Positions 25,447 through 35,000 of a stretch of 64,000 bases of DNA are shown piece by piece. Each line of letters starts with the position of its first letter. Position 1 is the stretch's first letter. The position numbers were made by a program, and so were the translations under genes. Source of the DNA: Ligula intestinalis (taxonomy: Eukaryota; Platyhelminthes; Cestoda; Diphyllobothriidea; Diphyllobothriidae); NCBI GenBank assembly GCA_036362985.1, contig JAYGXS010000001.1, positions 18,492,469 to 18,556,468 of the forward strand, written 5' to 3'. The notes under the pieces are model-generated. The model saw nothing but the letters and a program-made list of their open reading frames with translations, searched no databases and was not told the origin of the DNA.

Positions 25447-25832
25447 TAAAATTCAATTATCTATAATTTGAACAATTGAATAGAAAATGTGACAATTCCG
25501 GTTGGCAAACATATTTTTTCGTCGATGTGTCATTGGGCCTGTACACTTGAATTGGTCGTGAAAATAAGAGAACCGTGCAGAGTTCAAAAAAATGGCTTAT
25601 GATCGTTTTCACACTGCATGCATGACAAGATTGACATGTAGAAGGCATTGGATTGGTAGAAGAACGAAAGTGGGCTAGGTTATCAAGATTGGTCATAGGT
25701 CACGTACGCAAAGTTAGAATTACTGTCACGTGCATGGAGCGAACAACTGTAACCGAGCGGGGGCATGACAATAGAATAGAAAACTACTCCCAATACAAGC
25801 GAGCATGCGGCTCCAAGTAAGTAGAAAGGAGA

Positions 25833-25870
25833 ACCTCGATCACTGGGACAAACATTTATTTGCCTGACCC
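25833..25870 (-). mobile_element. Truncated PLE 3' end, minus orientation
   Basis: CCTCGATCACTGGGACAAACATTTATTTGCCTGAC matches the outer part of the minus-strand PLE ends at 43420-43460 and 60080-60115 and stops just before the GTTTC core. A plus-oriented end begins 28 bp further on. Confidence 0.6.
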
Positions 25871-25897
25871 ATATTTGCTGCTGCTTTCTGGTTATGC

Positions 25898-25975
25898 CTC
25901 CGATGATAAATCCGCGACGGATCTCAAAACGTCAGGTGAATAAAAGCCTTTTCCCAGCGATGGAGTCGTCTTCCT
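25898..25975 (+). ncRNA. Hammerhead-ribozyme-like motif at a PLE 3' end (plus)
   Basis: CCGATGATAAATCCGCGACGGATCTCAAAACGTCAGGTGAATAAAAGCC (split at the hairpin) shows a CUGAUGA-like box (CCGATGA), a hairpin ATCCG-CGA-CGGAT, a GAAAC box altered to CAAAAC, and AATAAA. The two core substitutions make catalysis unlikely. It faces outward from the truncated minus copy at 25833-25870. Confidence 0.5.
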
Positions 25976-26144
25976 CTCAGAAATCTATTTATAAATATGC
26001 TGCTCTTGAACCTGGGAACCATAGAAAACATGAGTATTCGTGCTAATCTTACAATTTTCTCTTTTCATAAGAGTAGTTATTTTGTTTTTCGGGAGATTTA
26101 GCAGATTTGCTTAATTTTTAGTTGACCCAATTGTCAAAAACACT

Positions 26145-26270
26145 CGCGGAGTCGGCGGGAGTCGAACCCGCACAGCAGGGAAGACCTTAACACAGTCAAC
26201 GCACAATCAAAGATCGTATGGAAACCATCAATACAGAACAGCAAGCTGAATGTCCAAGCAAATCTGCCAA
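26145..26270 (-). repeat. tRNA-like short repeat, minus copy of an inverted pair
   Basis: On the minus strand the unit reads CTTGGACATTCAGCTTGCTG, TTCTGTATTG, CCATACGA, then GTTGACTGTG, GGTCTTCCCTGCTG and TGCGGGTTCGACTCCCGCC. The same order of blocks occurs in the plus copy at 26325-26525. Relative to that copy it lacks about 80 bp, including the tRNA-like 5' half. Confidence 0.6.
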
Positions 26271-26324
26271 ACCTGTAAATAATTAAGTCAGTCTAGTATT
26301 AATTCTGTTGTATTCTAGATTGAT

Positions 26325-26525
26325 TGCTTAGAAAATCCTGCTTGGGCAGTCAGCTTGCTGTTCTGCATTGGTGTATTCCATACGAGCGCTAAAGTTGGGC
26401 TGGTTAAATCGATCTAAGTGCAATTAAATTAATGGCGGAGTCGCGGCGTCGTAGCTCAAATTGGCAGTGCGATGACTGTGCAAAGGCCTTCCCTGTTGTG
26501 CGGGTTCGACTCCCGCCAACGCCGT
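26325..26525 (+). repeat. tRNA-like short repeat, plus copy of an inverted pair
   Basis: Blocks GATTGCTTAGAAAATCCTGC, CAGTCAGCTTGCTGTTCTGC and TTCCATACGA are followed by the tRNA-like segment 26448-26525. Related degenerate copies are at 54150-54370 (plus), 53243-53330 (minus), 17772-17850 (minus) and perhaps 32150-32270. A tRNA-derived SINE family is the likely explanation, although the tRNA part lies at the end rather than the start of the shared block. Confidence 0.55.
26448..26525 (+). tRNA. tRNA-like sequence, probably not functional
   Basis: A near-complete acceptor stem (GGCGTCG pairing with CAACGCC except for one mismatch), a D-arm like GCTCAAATTGGCAGTGC and a perfect T arm (GCGGG-TTCGACT-CCCGC) are present. 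The region between them is 29 nt and does not form a regular anticodon stem, so no anticodon can be assigned. It sits inside a repeated unit. A pseudogene or SINE head is more likely than a working tRNA gene. Confidence 0.45.
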
Positions 26526-26529
26526 GACT

Positions 26530-28455
26530 TTTTTTCACAATTAATTCAACTAATAATTAATTTCATTGCCTATACGACACTTGCCATGTACATCGACAGC
26601 CGTAAAACTGAATTTCCAATCAACTGCAAATGCCGCATAGCGTTCACACGCCTTAAATACTCCTGTTTGTTCCAAATGTCTAAAAATTAATGTGCGACAT
26701 AATTTCTGCCTAGCGGCTGTATTTTAAGCATGAGAAATGTCTGCAATGATAGTAGGAAGTAAGGGAGGCTGCGTAATACCTGCAAATGGAATTTTTTCGA
26801 ATTTCGTCCTGTGCTCACTTTCTGCTTGATCTTTAGAAAAAATATCGGGATGTGTAGTATTTGTAGGAGGTTATTTCTGTACTGCATCGCTAGCGTGCGG
26901 CTATATCATGTATGTCTATATCCGAAACGTTAAATCTTTTAAAATTTTTTGGCTGTGGGCTGATAAATGACCTGTATTTTGTCTGGACGATGTTGTGACT
27001 TGAAGCGCTTTTCGTAAACGCATCCTCCTCCCTCCTTTATTACATGGTTTTTTTATAAGTGCATAATGTCACTGAAGGATGTTTAAAAAAATAAACCATC
27101 TGCTTATTAAATAGTTCAAATTTTATGTTCTCTCTTGCAAACCAAATTTTGCATTCAACAGTACAGATAAAGAAACAAAATCCACCTTGATAAAGGAAAT
27201 AAAATTCACGTCGAAGAAATTGGCTTCATTTAAATTACTCTATTCAATGAATATGTTGACACTCATGAGTGCCGTTTGGTTGTAAAGGATAATATAGGAA
27301 AGGGGTCTTCATTAACAGAGGTTAAGTTGTGCTCTGACACTTAGAGTCGTGAGTTCGCCAACATTTTTCGGCTACTAGAAGTGTAATTACAGTTCATATT
27401 GGAGCTGTACTTGGCAGTTTTAATAAATTCGAAGGTAGCAGTCATTGTCACAATGATGGAACACATCTTTACTGTTCGCTTCATTTAGATTTTTGATCAA
27501 GGTGACAAAAGCGTTTCATCGTTAACCGTTGCGTTAGCTGTACTCACTCTTTTTCGCTTTACAAATGAATTGAATGGGAAGAGTTAAAAATTAAAAAAAA
27601 GTCAATTTAACAACTTTTGAGGAACATATTTCATGGAAAGTGAGATACGATACAGCTGCACAGCTGCCATTATTGACCTTATCATAAGGCGTAAGACCAT
27701 ATGACACTACTTGTTTACTTGACCACAGTCTCTTAAGAAGGCGAAATCACTACTGTTCACGTCACAAGTCAAATAAGCCACTTCCACTGAACACCTTATA
27801 TGACATGCAGCCTAGAAATAACATCATTTCTTCTTTTGGAATATTGCTCCCAGTGGTTCATTCAACTGTTTCATGACTCCAAAATCCAATTAAGTCAATT
27901 TTGAATATAAATACATAAAATTAGTACGATACAATCAATAAAATAAATATTTAAACGCCAACTAAGGGAAAGGTTGAGCGCTTTACCTTATCCTTAGTAA
28001 GTTTCGGACATCTTGGCTCAGCGAAAGTGGAAAATTCCTGGCAAATTAGTTCAATGACATCACGCTTTTTCCTGCTTTTAGACTACTTTCGCCGATGAAA
28101 AAGTAGATCATAAATCTGTAACTCTGAGTAGTAGTTATCCATGCCGAGCTATACTGGAATTAAGATCAATCATGGTTCGGTTGCTTAAGCTTAGGCTACC
28201 TTTCTGTTTAGAGAAAAAAGCGGAATTATTTGCATAGCCATATTTGTAAAGATATTATACAATTGATGTAAAGCTATTGGCAAGCAACTAAATGCTGTCT
28301 TGTTTGACATGTTAACTGTGACACGCGTTGCCGTGTCTTCAGTCAAATTCCATGCTTCTGCTAAATTGAAAGGTAAAACATATTAAACTTGAAAACAAAT
28401 CATCGGAAGACGTACTCGCAGTCTTTGTAAGTCAACTATACCGGAATGAAAAGGC
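26530..28455. other. No recognisable gene
   Basis: AT-rich sequence. 27300-27360 has weak tRNA-like words (GAGTTCGCC) but no fold. Confidence 0.4.
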
Positions 28456-28489
28456 GTAACATCTGGCTGTTTACTACAATTCTCTAAAA

Positions 28490-28933
28490 ATGTTTGCGTT
28501 ATTGCCATTAGTTAACATGCGTCTCTTGTTAATGTTTGACTATCTTCGAAAAGCCGAACAAAGTGAGGATATCTTTTTGAAGATGGTACACAGCTTCATC
28601 ATGCGGTATGCGTTATTCTTTTTCTCTATATATTTGGTTTCTTTAAACCCTCGTTTGCTAACTCTCTTGAAAGCCCGTTCGGATTTCAATCAGAACAATA
28701 TATTAAATCCGGTCTTCTCACCCCATGTTCTGAGAGATACTGTTAAAACTGGAAAGGATTTTTTTGTTTCGACAGCGTTGGCACTTGTATTTTCCATAAA
28801 TAAAGTTGAAAGCAAAAATATTTATTTAATTAAGGATTATATATGCCTATCACGTGGACTTCAGTTTTCAGCGTCTCAACTACTATTTAGAAATTTGCTT
28901 GCCAAATCCCATGACTACGCAAGATCCAGGTAA
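28490..28933 (+). CDS. Unknown 147-codon ORF in AT-rich DNA
   Basis: This is the longest open frame in the first 34 kb. The frame is already open from 28460, upstream of the ATG. The product is basic and hydrophobic, with segments such as MRYALFFFSIYLVSL that could span a membrane. The stop is part of AGGTAATAG, so a splice donor (CAG/GTAATA) at 28930/28931 could exist, but joining it to the next AG does not keep the frame open. No family was recognised. A chance ORF, a decayed transposase or an exon are all possible. Confidence 0.25.
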   Translation: MFALLPLVNMRLLLMFDYLRKAEQSEDIFLKMVHSFIMRYALFFFSIYLVSLNPRLLTLLKARSDFNQNNILNPVFSPHVLRDTVKTGKDFFVSTALALVFSINKVESKNIYLIKDYICLSRGLQFSASQLLFRNLLAKSHDYARSR

Positions 28934-28980
28934 TAGTTAGGAAGAATAATTTGCAATCGCTCGAAGTTTACTGACAAATT

Positions 28981-29190
28981 GTACCTTCACCTACGTCAGA
29001 TGATGTGTTTGAGTACGTATCGGAAGTACTTAGCCGTCATTTTTTTTCAATGGTTCAATCTTTTAAGGATAAATTTACTCTTAACGCTATACCTGCAGAA
29101 ATAAGTTCACTGGCTCAGTTTGCCAAAAAATTAAAATTTGATGTGTTTGTATTTTACCGATCAGCTTTTATGAACTTCTTCCTTTTTTGA
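28981..29190 (+). CDS. Unknown short ORF downstream of 28490-28933
   Basis: An open frame without a good ATG (first Met codon is internal) reads PSPTSDDVFEYVSEVLSRHF and continues to a Phe-rich end. It may belong with the preceding ORF as a broken gene, but no similarity is recognised and the two are in different frames. Confidence 0.2.
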   Translation, partial: VPSPTSDDVFEYVSEVLSRHFFSMVQSFKDKFTLNAIPAEISSLAQFAKKLKFDVFVFYRSAFMNFFLF

Positions 29191-29199
29191 GCTTATTTA

Positions 29200-29925
29200 T
29201 TAAAATAGTCGAACTTCTATTATTTATAATCGAGTTTTTTATCATTTGAACATTTTATAGTCTCCCAATAAAAACGATAGCCATCACCATTTGTCTAATC
29301 CCATTCTTATCGTACTTTTAAAGTGCTTTCCTAACTCGAATGGATATATAACATGGTACTATGGGCAAGCGCACATCGCTCAACGCCTTTTCTGTGTCAA
29401 GGTGGCTGTAAATTTTGTCCAGAAGGTAAAATATTATTTCAAATACCTTTTTGAAATAAACTTATCATCCAGTCCAGACGCCGTAACCGTTAGTCCGAAA
29501 TAAAAACAGGTTATCAGTAAATTACTGAATTTTATCTTGGTTCCAAACATTTCCGGGGAGTGCAGTCATGCCAGTTACATCAATGCATTTGAAACTGAAA
29601 ATCACGTCTGATCATCTGAGCTAATAGGCGATATCCAGTAAGGTGGGCTAAAGATTGGTAGTAATAGGTTAATCTAAAGACCACTGAGAACATTTTTTCG
29701 CCCTAACTACAACTTATAAAAGCCTACTGAATGTTAATCTATCACAGAAGTGATCTGCTTCTAGCGTGAGTGTGCGATCATTTCAAACCATTGATTCGGG
29801 ACGCATTTTAAATCCCTTCAGGAGTCAGCTTCCCAAAATAAGCTCCCAGTAGAATCTGGTGTGAACAAATTCCTATCCTGCACTTGAAGTAACGCCTTCA
29901 TATGCTTTTCAAGTGGGGGGAAGTT
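29200..29925. other. No recognisable gene
   Basis: Nothing supported. Confidence 0.4.
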
Positions 29926-30350
29926 TGAAGAGTTGCAACCCGTGCCCCAGTCTTTTGCGCACATATGTCTTCTAGCACGAAAGCGTGCAAAAGAAGGCGT
30001 TGACTAAGCTTTCATTCAGGGCGGAAGATGGAGGGGAGGGGGGGCGCGGTGCTCGAATAATTAGTACCTGAAAAACTGCATTGGGCGAGAGCGTTGTTAA
30101 TTGCGAGAGAGGTTTGACAACAGTTGGTTGTATGCCCGTCGGTCAACAGGGCTGTTCATGCAATATTTACGTACACCCGCAGCCGAGATCGGTCGGACAC
30201 CCAACAGCGGGCGGAGGAATTTGATGCCTCAGAACAGCTGTTGTCGTCGTCGTCGTTCGCTTGAACCTCTGCAGCAGAAGACGTGCAGCACATGGGCTGT
30301 CGAGCAAGCGAGCGAGCGGGCGGGTGTGTGAGGAAAACGAATTTTGCAGC

Positions 30351-30497
30351 ATGGGAAGCGCATCGTCCGGGAAGGTGTGTAAATCAGGCGACCGACACTC
30401 TGACCACCTTTTTTCTGATGGCAGCCTAACCCACTCGGGTTTCAGCGAAGCCCCAGCCTCCCCTCCCCTTGTACTTCAGCATTCCTCTGTATCCTGA
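30351..30497 (+). CDS. Candidate first coding exon, N-myristoylation-like start MGSASSGK
   Basis: The first ATG downstream of the CpG-rich block opens MGSASSGKVCKSGDRHSDH and remains open for 48 codons to TGA. MGxxxS is the N-myristoylation consensus. A splice donor of fair quality (AAG/GTGTGT) directly follows codon 8, so the true exon may be just MGSASSGK followed by an intron; alternatively the small protein is complete. Downstream exons were not found, and no gene name can be given. Confidence 0.3.
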   Translation: MGSASSGKVCKSGDRHSDHLFSDGSLTHSGFSEAPASPPLVLQHSSVS

Positions 30498-30548
30498 GGT
30501 TAGGTGGGCAGAGACAGAACGGCTGGAAGTCTAATCGAATGTCAGGTC

Positions 30549-30550
30549 GC

Positions 30551-30589
<39 letters not shown>

Positions 30590-30603
30590 CGAGAGAGAGA
30601 AGA
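30549..30603 (+). repeat. (GA)n microsatellite
   Basis: About 27 GA units with two interruptions, immediately downstream of the candidate exon. Confidence 0.9.
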
Positions 30604-30609
30604 CATTCT

Positions 30610-32140
30610 TTGGAAACCCCGTCTTCTTCTGCTAAAACCAAAGTGAAGACTAAAAAAAGAAGCCTCCATGATAACACTACGAAGAGTCAAACATACTGTG
30701 ATATTGTCTTGCTTAAAGCAATCTGAAATCGGCAGTGAACCAGCCCTGTCCACATTACGTGGATGATGTTTACTAACCCAATTTCTGGGACCGCCGAGTG
30801 GGGTCATCGATTGCTGCAAAACAACTGCATTCACGAGCCTATCCTAATATTAATGCAGAAATGTGAAAGTTTAATAAGAAGCCTTGAAGTATCTTACATG
30901 CCCTGTCATTTGCCGCGTATACGACTTTATTGCCGACTGTTCACAACCATTATTAACCACAAAAGCAGATAATAAAAGCAATAGGTTTCTAAACCAAAAA
31001 ATTACATGTAAGGAGTTTACCAGCATTACTCTTGACGTCAAATGTTTCATTTAGTCTTCATCTAGGTCAATAGTACTTAACCTTATTTCTAGGACAGCCC
31101 AAGCAAAAAAACTGAGGTTTTGATGAACATTTCAGAAAGAAAAATTTCAACATCAATATACGCTGAAGCACTTTTAGGATAAGGCTAAGCGCAATGGCTG
31201 CACCAATTCATGTTATTACGTCTAGTACTGGTTTTTCAGGATCTTGGATTTCATTTAATATTCTACACCTCAAAGTCGATATTGGGAACACTGATGCTTC
31301 TCTTGGAATGTTTAAAATTTGGCTATCTGACAACTACTCAATATGCAACATCTGCTCGATTTTCGTTTTTATACTTGCTAAAGATGTGCATACAGCTACG
31401 AAACGAAGACCTCATAAATGGACGAAAGTTTCCCATTGAAGTTCAAAAACAGTTGGCTTTACAACATCACGATTTGCTTTTACCAATGACAAGACCACTT
31501 TCTATGTTCTGCATACATCTATAAAATGCTGAATGACTTAGTTTCGACTGAGTAGTGAGACCGTTGCAAACCAGTGTAAAAATAACTGTGCTGTTATGTA
31601 CAGCCATAAAAGAGCATCTTCGTTTAGTCAGAATAGTCAACCTGCTTTGATATGTGGAACGTTTTCTGATGTGAGTAGTTTTGAGGCAGTTTTTATTAGA
31701 ATTAGCGCTAAATCTCTATTTGGCGCTCGCAAAGTCAAGTGCAGTTCAGGCAGAACATTCCTGTGACATTTGTAACACTTCGAGAATTTTAAACATAAGT
31801 TAAAATTAAATTGCGACATTTTTTGCAATAGCGTCAGACTAAAGTCTAGACATCAGATTCGTGGGTTTTATTTGACTGCATTTAACACGCATGAGTTTGT
31901 TTTTCACAACACTGAGTTGCCATACTTATCTTTTTACGCCTTTGGTACATGAATTCCTGGATTTGTATCGTCTTAGACATTGCTGTTGATTTCTAGCATA
32001 CTTAACCGGTATGGAAAGTTAGCAAAAACGACTAAATTTTTGCAAGATAAATAGTTAATCTTTTGGATGTTAAATTCATAATTTATTTCATTCGCTTACC
32101 TAAAACTCAGTGGCCTAAGTGAGTTTCAAACTAAAGAAGT
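30610..32140. other. No recognised gene; one 104-codon frame
   Basis: The frame 31210-31524 plus (104 codons, hydrophobic N-terminal half) has no family resemblance and overlaps another frame of 81 codons. Neither is supported. Confidence 0.35.
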
Positions 32141-32149
32141 AAAATTTGA

Positions 32150-32270
32150 ATCGAACCGCCAGTTTGGTCTGCCAGAAACACTTATTAACTGAGTGCCGCT
32201 GACAATCATCTGGAAGATTTTAGATTGATTGCTTAAGTAATGCTATATGACCTCTCAGCTTACTACCTCA
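32150..32270. repeat. Possible remnant of the tRNA-like short repeat
   Basis: TTTAGATTGATTGCTTAAGTAAT and a CTCAGCTTACT block resemble 26313-26350 and 54166-54200, and GAATCGAACCGCC at 32152 resembles a minus-strand T-arm. Too decayed for a firm call. Confidence 0.3.
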
Positions 32271-32407
32271 AATTCAGGGAAGAATAAAGTCTCCCTTGTC
32301 CTTGCCAGCAATTTCTATTTGCCTGCATTTATAGCCACTCTGCTAGGGGGACTCAAGTGTGAGCCTCGAAGCAGACGAAAAAAGTAATTTTCCAAAGAAG
32401 GAGGTGT

Positions 32408-32480
32408 GACCATTGGAACCAGAGTTTTATTGTCCTGACGTTTCGGATTCCTGCGGGAATCCTTAATCGTAGGTAATGGC
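32408..32480 (-). ncRNA. Hammerhead-like stem-GAAAC motif, unit 1 of a tandem pair
   Basis: The minus strand reads TTAAGGATTCCCGCAGGAATCC then GAAACGTCAGGACAATAAAAC. The 7-bp stem GGATTCC/GGAATCC with loop CGCA is perfect, and GAAAC and AATAAA follow. The CUGAUGA box is degenerate (GATTAA). It belongs to the same family as the ends of the young PLE at 60262-60340 and 62622-62700. Confidence 0.6.
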
Positions 32481-32639
32481 ACAACAGTCTGAGTCCTGCG
32501 CAGATATGGGTCCATTATTGTCGAGACACCTGCGCAGGAATCGAATCGACGCATTAGTAGACGACTCTCGAAGGACAAATGTTTCCCACCGCCGAGCCGA
32601 TCAGAGCGCATCGCGCCCAGAAAGATTAGAGGTGAATAT

Positions 32640-32740
32640 GCGAGTCCCAAGAAGCTGTTCAAAGGAAGCAGATGTGACCAGAGTGTTTTTGTCCTGAAGT
32701 TTCGGATTCCGTCAGGAATCCTTAATCATAGGTAATGGCA
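32640..32740 (-). ncRNA. Hammerhead-like stem-GAAAC motif, unit 2 of a tandem pair
   Basis: Second unit about 260 bp from the first and in the same orientation: minus strand TGATTAAGGATTCCTGACGGAATCC then GAAACTTCAGGAC. The loop differs (TGAC versus CGCA) while both stem arms are unchanged. The outer PLE end (GCGAGTCCCAAGAAGCTGTTC on plus) is present. Confidence 0.6.
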
Positions 32741-32819
32741 GAATAGTCTGAGTCATGCGCAAATAAGGGTTCCGCTAGAGATCGGCGAGCGTTCACTAAG
32801 GAAGGTCAGTGGATTCTAT

Positions 32820-34205
32820 ACTTTACAGTAGACGGGACGGTACTGTTGTCAAAGTGTGATTTAAATTACGGCTCTCACAAGTTGCTCAAGATTTGAAATT
32901 GCTCTCGTGGGATGGATTCCCACTGAGGCTATTGCATTCTTCACAGTTGGTATAGACTATCCTCTTATTGAAGGTTACTGAGCCCAAAATAGGGAAGTGC
33001 AGATCAAACTTAATACATAATTAACAAGAGTTTTTAATATTCAGATCGTATTTGTAGGCTTTTGGAATAAGAAAAGACTATAAAGCAGAGTTAATCTTTG
33101 AGAGGTAACCATAAGTGTCCCTGCATTTATGATAAATCGCGTTATAGGAAATACCGTCTTCTTACTTCAAAAGGAGTTTCAGAAACGAACTAAAGTCGAA
33201 ATATGATAAAAACTAAAAAATCCTGCGTTTTAGTAGCACGCAAAGATTTCACGAACATCTAGCTCCCCTTTTGGAAGAATCTTTTATTAAATTAATTACT
33301 ATTTTATTCAAGAAAGGGTACTGAATTAAAACACAGAAAATTAACTTGTAGGGCGTTTGATCACTCAGTAGGATTTTGTGGAAGTTTTGATTCTAGGCAG
33401 ATTTCTCCATTTTATACTTTAAAGTACTCCATAACTCACATGATCAGCTTCATGTTTACTTGACGAAAGGAGGGTACAAAATGCTAAATTTTGTGGTTCT
33501 AACAAATAGCATATAATAGTTTTCGTCTCCATGACTGCGTCTTGTGCAATGTAGTTTTGCTGGGAACACATTCAAAAGACGTCAGTCTTTTCCGATTTCG
33601 CTAAACGCGGGCAATTATACAGATTGCTTTTGTTGGTATCTTTGCAAAGTTTGCAAAGTTTGGAAGTTAATCTAATTTGTTCGGCTTGAATATGTAACAT
33701 AAGATGGAAATATCGTAAGGCTGGATATCATGTTTTCGTAATTAAAATGTTCCAGCGTGCAGGAAACTTGTTTGCTCCGGAAAGCCAATAGGTCAATTTG
33801 CGTTTCTTTTCGATAAACTATTTATGCATAATCAATTCGTCGCCATAATGCTCCACACTTTAAACCTCTCATACTTTGTTTGACTCACTCACTCAAAGAA
33901 AACTAGCTGAGCTCATAAACATTTCTATTTATCAAGATTACAGAAGATATCCAAACGTTTATATTCATTTGGGACCGTTTTGGAAAAAAAATATGGCATA
34001 TTGTGATTCATAGAAAAAATTAAGTCGCTTGATTTTAGGTTTTAAATTAGAGAACTGATAGTGAGAACAAACAAAATAAAATACAAATCTGTGAGCAAAC
34101 TTAGCTTAACTGGCAGTATTTAAAGGAAGAGCAAAAAGACTCCATTTTAAATTAATCCTCATTCCAAATAACTATGTTTTCGCGTTTAATATCTCCTAAA
34201 GGTAA
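32820..34205. other. No recognisable gene
   Basis: AT-rich DNA with short frames only. Confidence 0.4.
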
Positions 34206-34212
34206 TAAAGAA

Positions 34213-34310
34213 GAATAGGGGGCGGGTTCATGGACCAAATTATATTTGAAATGTCATTTCGAAAACCTCCTTCCTTTCCAACGTTAGAGTGTTGTGGTAG
34301 CTGCGTTTGG
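34213..34310 (-). mobile_element. 3' end of the PLE at 34350-35000, with decayed hammerhead-like core
   Basis: The minus strand reads ACACTCTAACGTTGG, then GGAGGTTTTCGAAATGACATTTCAAATATAATTTGG. It corresponds to the solo copy at 21540-21640, where the GAAACGTCAT core is better preserved. Its location directly after the GIY-YIG reading frame marks the 3' terminus of this PLE family. Confidence 0.55.
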
Positions 34311-34349
34311 TAGTCTTGAGTTAGCCAGCCGTGCCATTTGCCTCAAATT

Positions 34350-35000
34350 TTATGGGCGTTGGACGTGTGAACGCTGACCTGCCCGTTCGTTGCCGATCGA
34401 ATTTGGTCTCCCGGAGGTCGGCTGCTGGTGGGCTTGCGTGACCTTCGTCCCCCCTGCGGTCAGCGTAGTTGCAGGCGAGTCGATATGCTTGCTGACCTCC
34501 CCCACATTACCCGGCGGACTGATCACTTGTTGCTGTTCACTAGGGTTGTTCTTTGCCTCGCGGTTGCGACAGTGAGACAGTGTTTGATATTGGCCACGTG
34601 ACCTCCGACCTCCACCCGTGTTTCCCATGGGCGTTGGCTCTAGGTCCTGCGTACTCGTTTGGCCTACTGGCTCTGGCCGCCTTGTTCGAAGCGCGTGGTA
34701 GGCAACGTTCAAGTCAATAGCTCTGTTGATTGTGCCGGTGGATAACCAACTTACCAGCACTATCCTGGCCATTTTCTCATTAGTCCTGTCGATCTCCCTC
34801 GCTTTCTCAAGGGCGAATTCTTGGTTGAGCTGTTGCACATGACCAGAGACCAAAGACAGATTGTCCTTGCGATTTATTGCAAGTTGATGTTCGTGCAATC
34901 TCTTGCCCAGGCGTTTGCCAGTTTCACCAACAATCTTGCCTCGAAGCTTTTGCATGGTATGCTGTAACCTACAGCTGATTGCTCGGTTGCTGGCAGCAGG
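34350..35000 (-). pseudogene. PLE GIY-YIG endonuclease domain with long hydrophilic C-terminal extension
   Basis: A 201-codon minus-strand ORF (34350-34955) begins within the nuclease. It shows IVGETGKRLGKRLHEHQLA (GIY-YIG second half, R and H of the core), then SGHVQQLNQEF, then ARIVLVSWLSTGTINRAIDL (the ExW...INRxIDL segment; the Glu is Val here). About 110 residues rich in Gly, Arg, Gln and Thr follow. Upstream, in a different frame, GYSIPCKSFEA resembles the VYxIPCxxC start of the domain, so a frameshift near 34950 breaks it. No RT is left. The predicted catalytic Glu is missing. Confidence 0.65.

Larger units (their letters stand above)
29930..30610. promoter_or_regulatory. CpG-rich island-like block
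   Basis: Rich in CpG and GC relative to both flanks, with a G-run near 30036-30050, a (CGT)n run around 30241-30256 and GAGCGAGCGGGCGGG around 30308-30322. It immediately precedes the candidate start codon at 30351. The look is that of a promoter with an untranslated leader; no TATA box or initiator could be fixed. Confidence 0.4.

Noticed and set aside
26448..26525. Functional tRNA gene
   Set aside because: The acceptor stem and T arm are good, but no anticodon stem-loop can be drawn and the segment is part of a dispersed repeat.
28931..28999. Short intron joining the ORFs at 28490 and 29005
   Set aside because: A donor-like CAG/GTAATA and an acceptor-like TCAG exist, but joining them creates an immediate stop.
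30442..30834. 130-codon minus ORF
   Set aside because: Its central part is Ser-Leu repeats from the (GA)n microsatellite, and it is antisense to the candidate exon.
32408..32740. CRISPR-like reading of the repeated motifs
   Set aside because: Only two units, 260 bp apart, in eukaryotic DNA, and they match PLE 3' ends elsewhere in the window.
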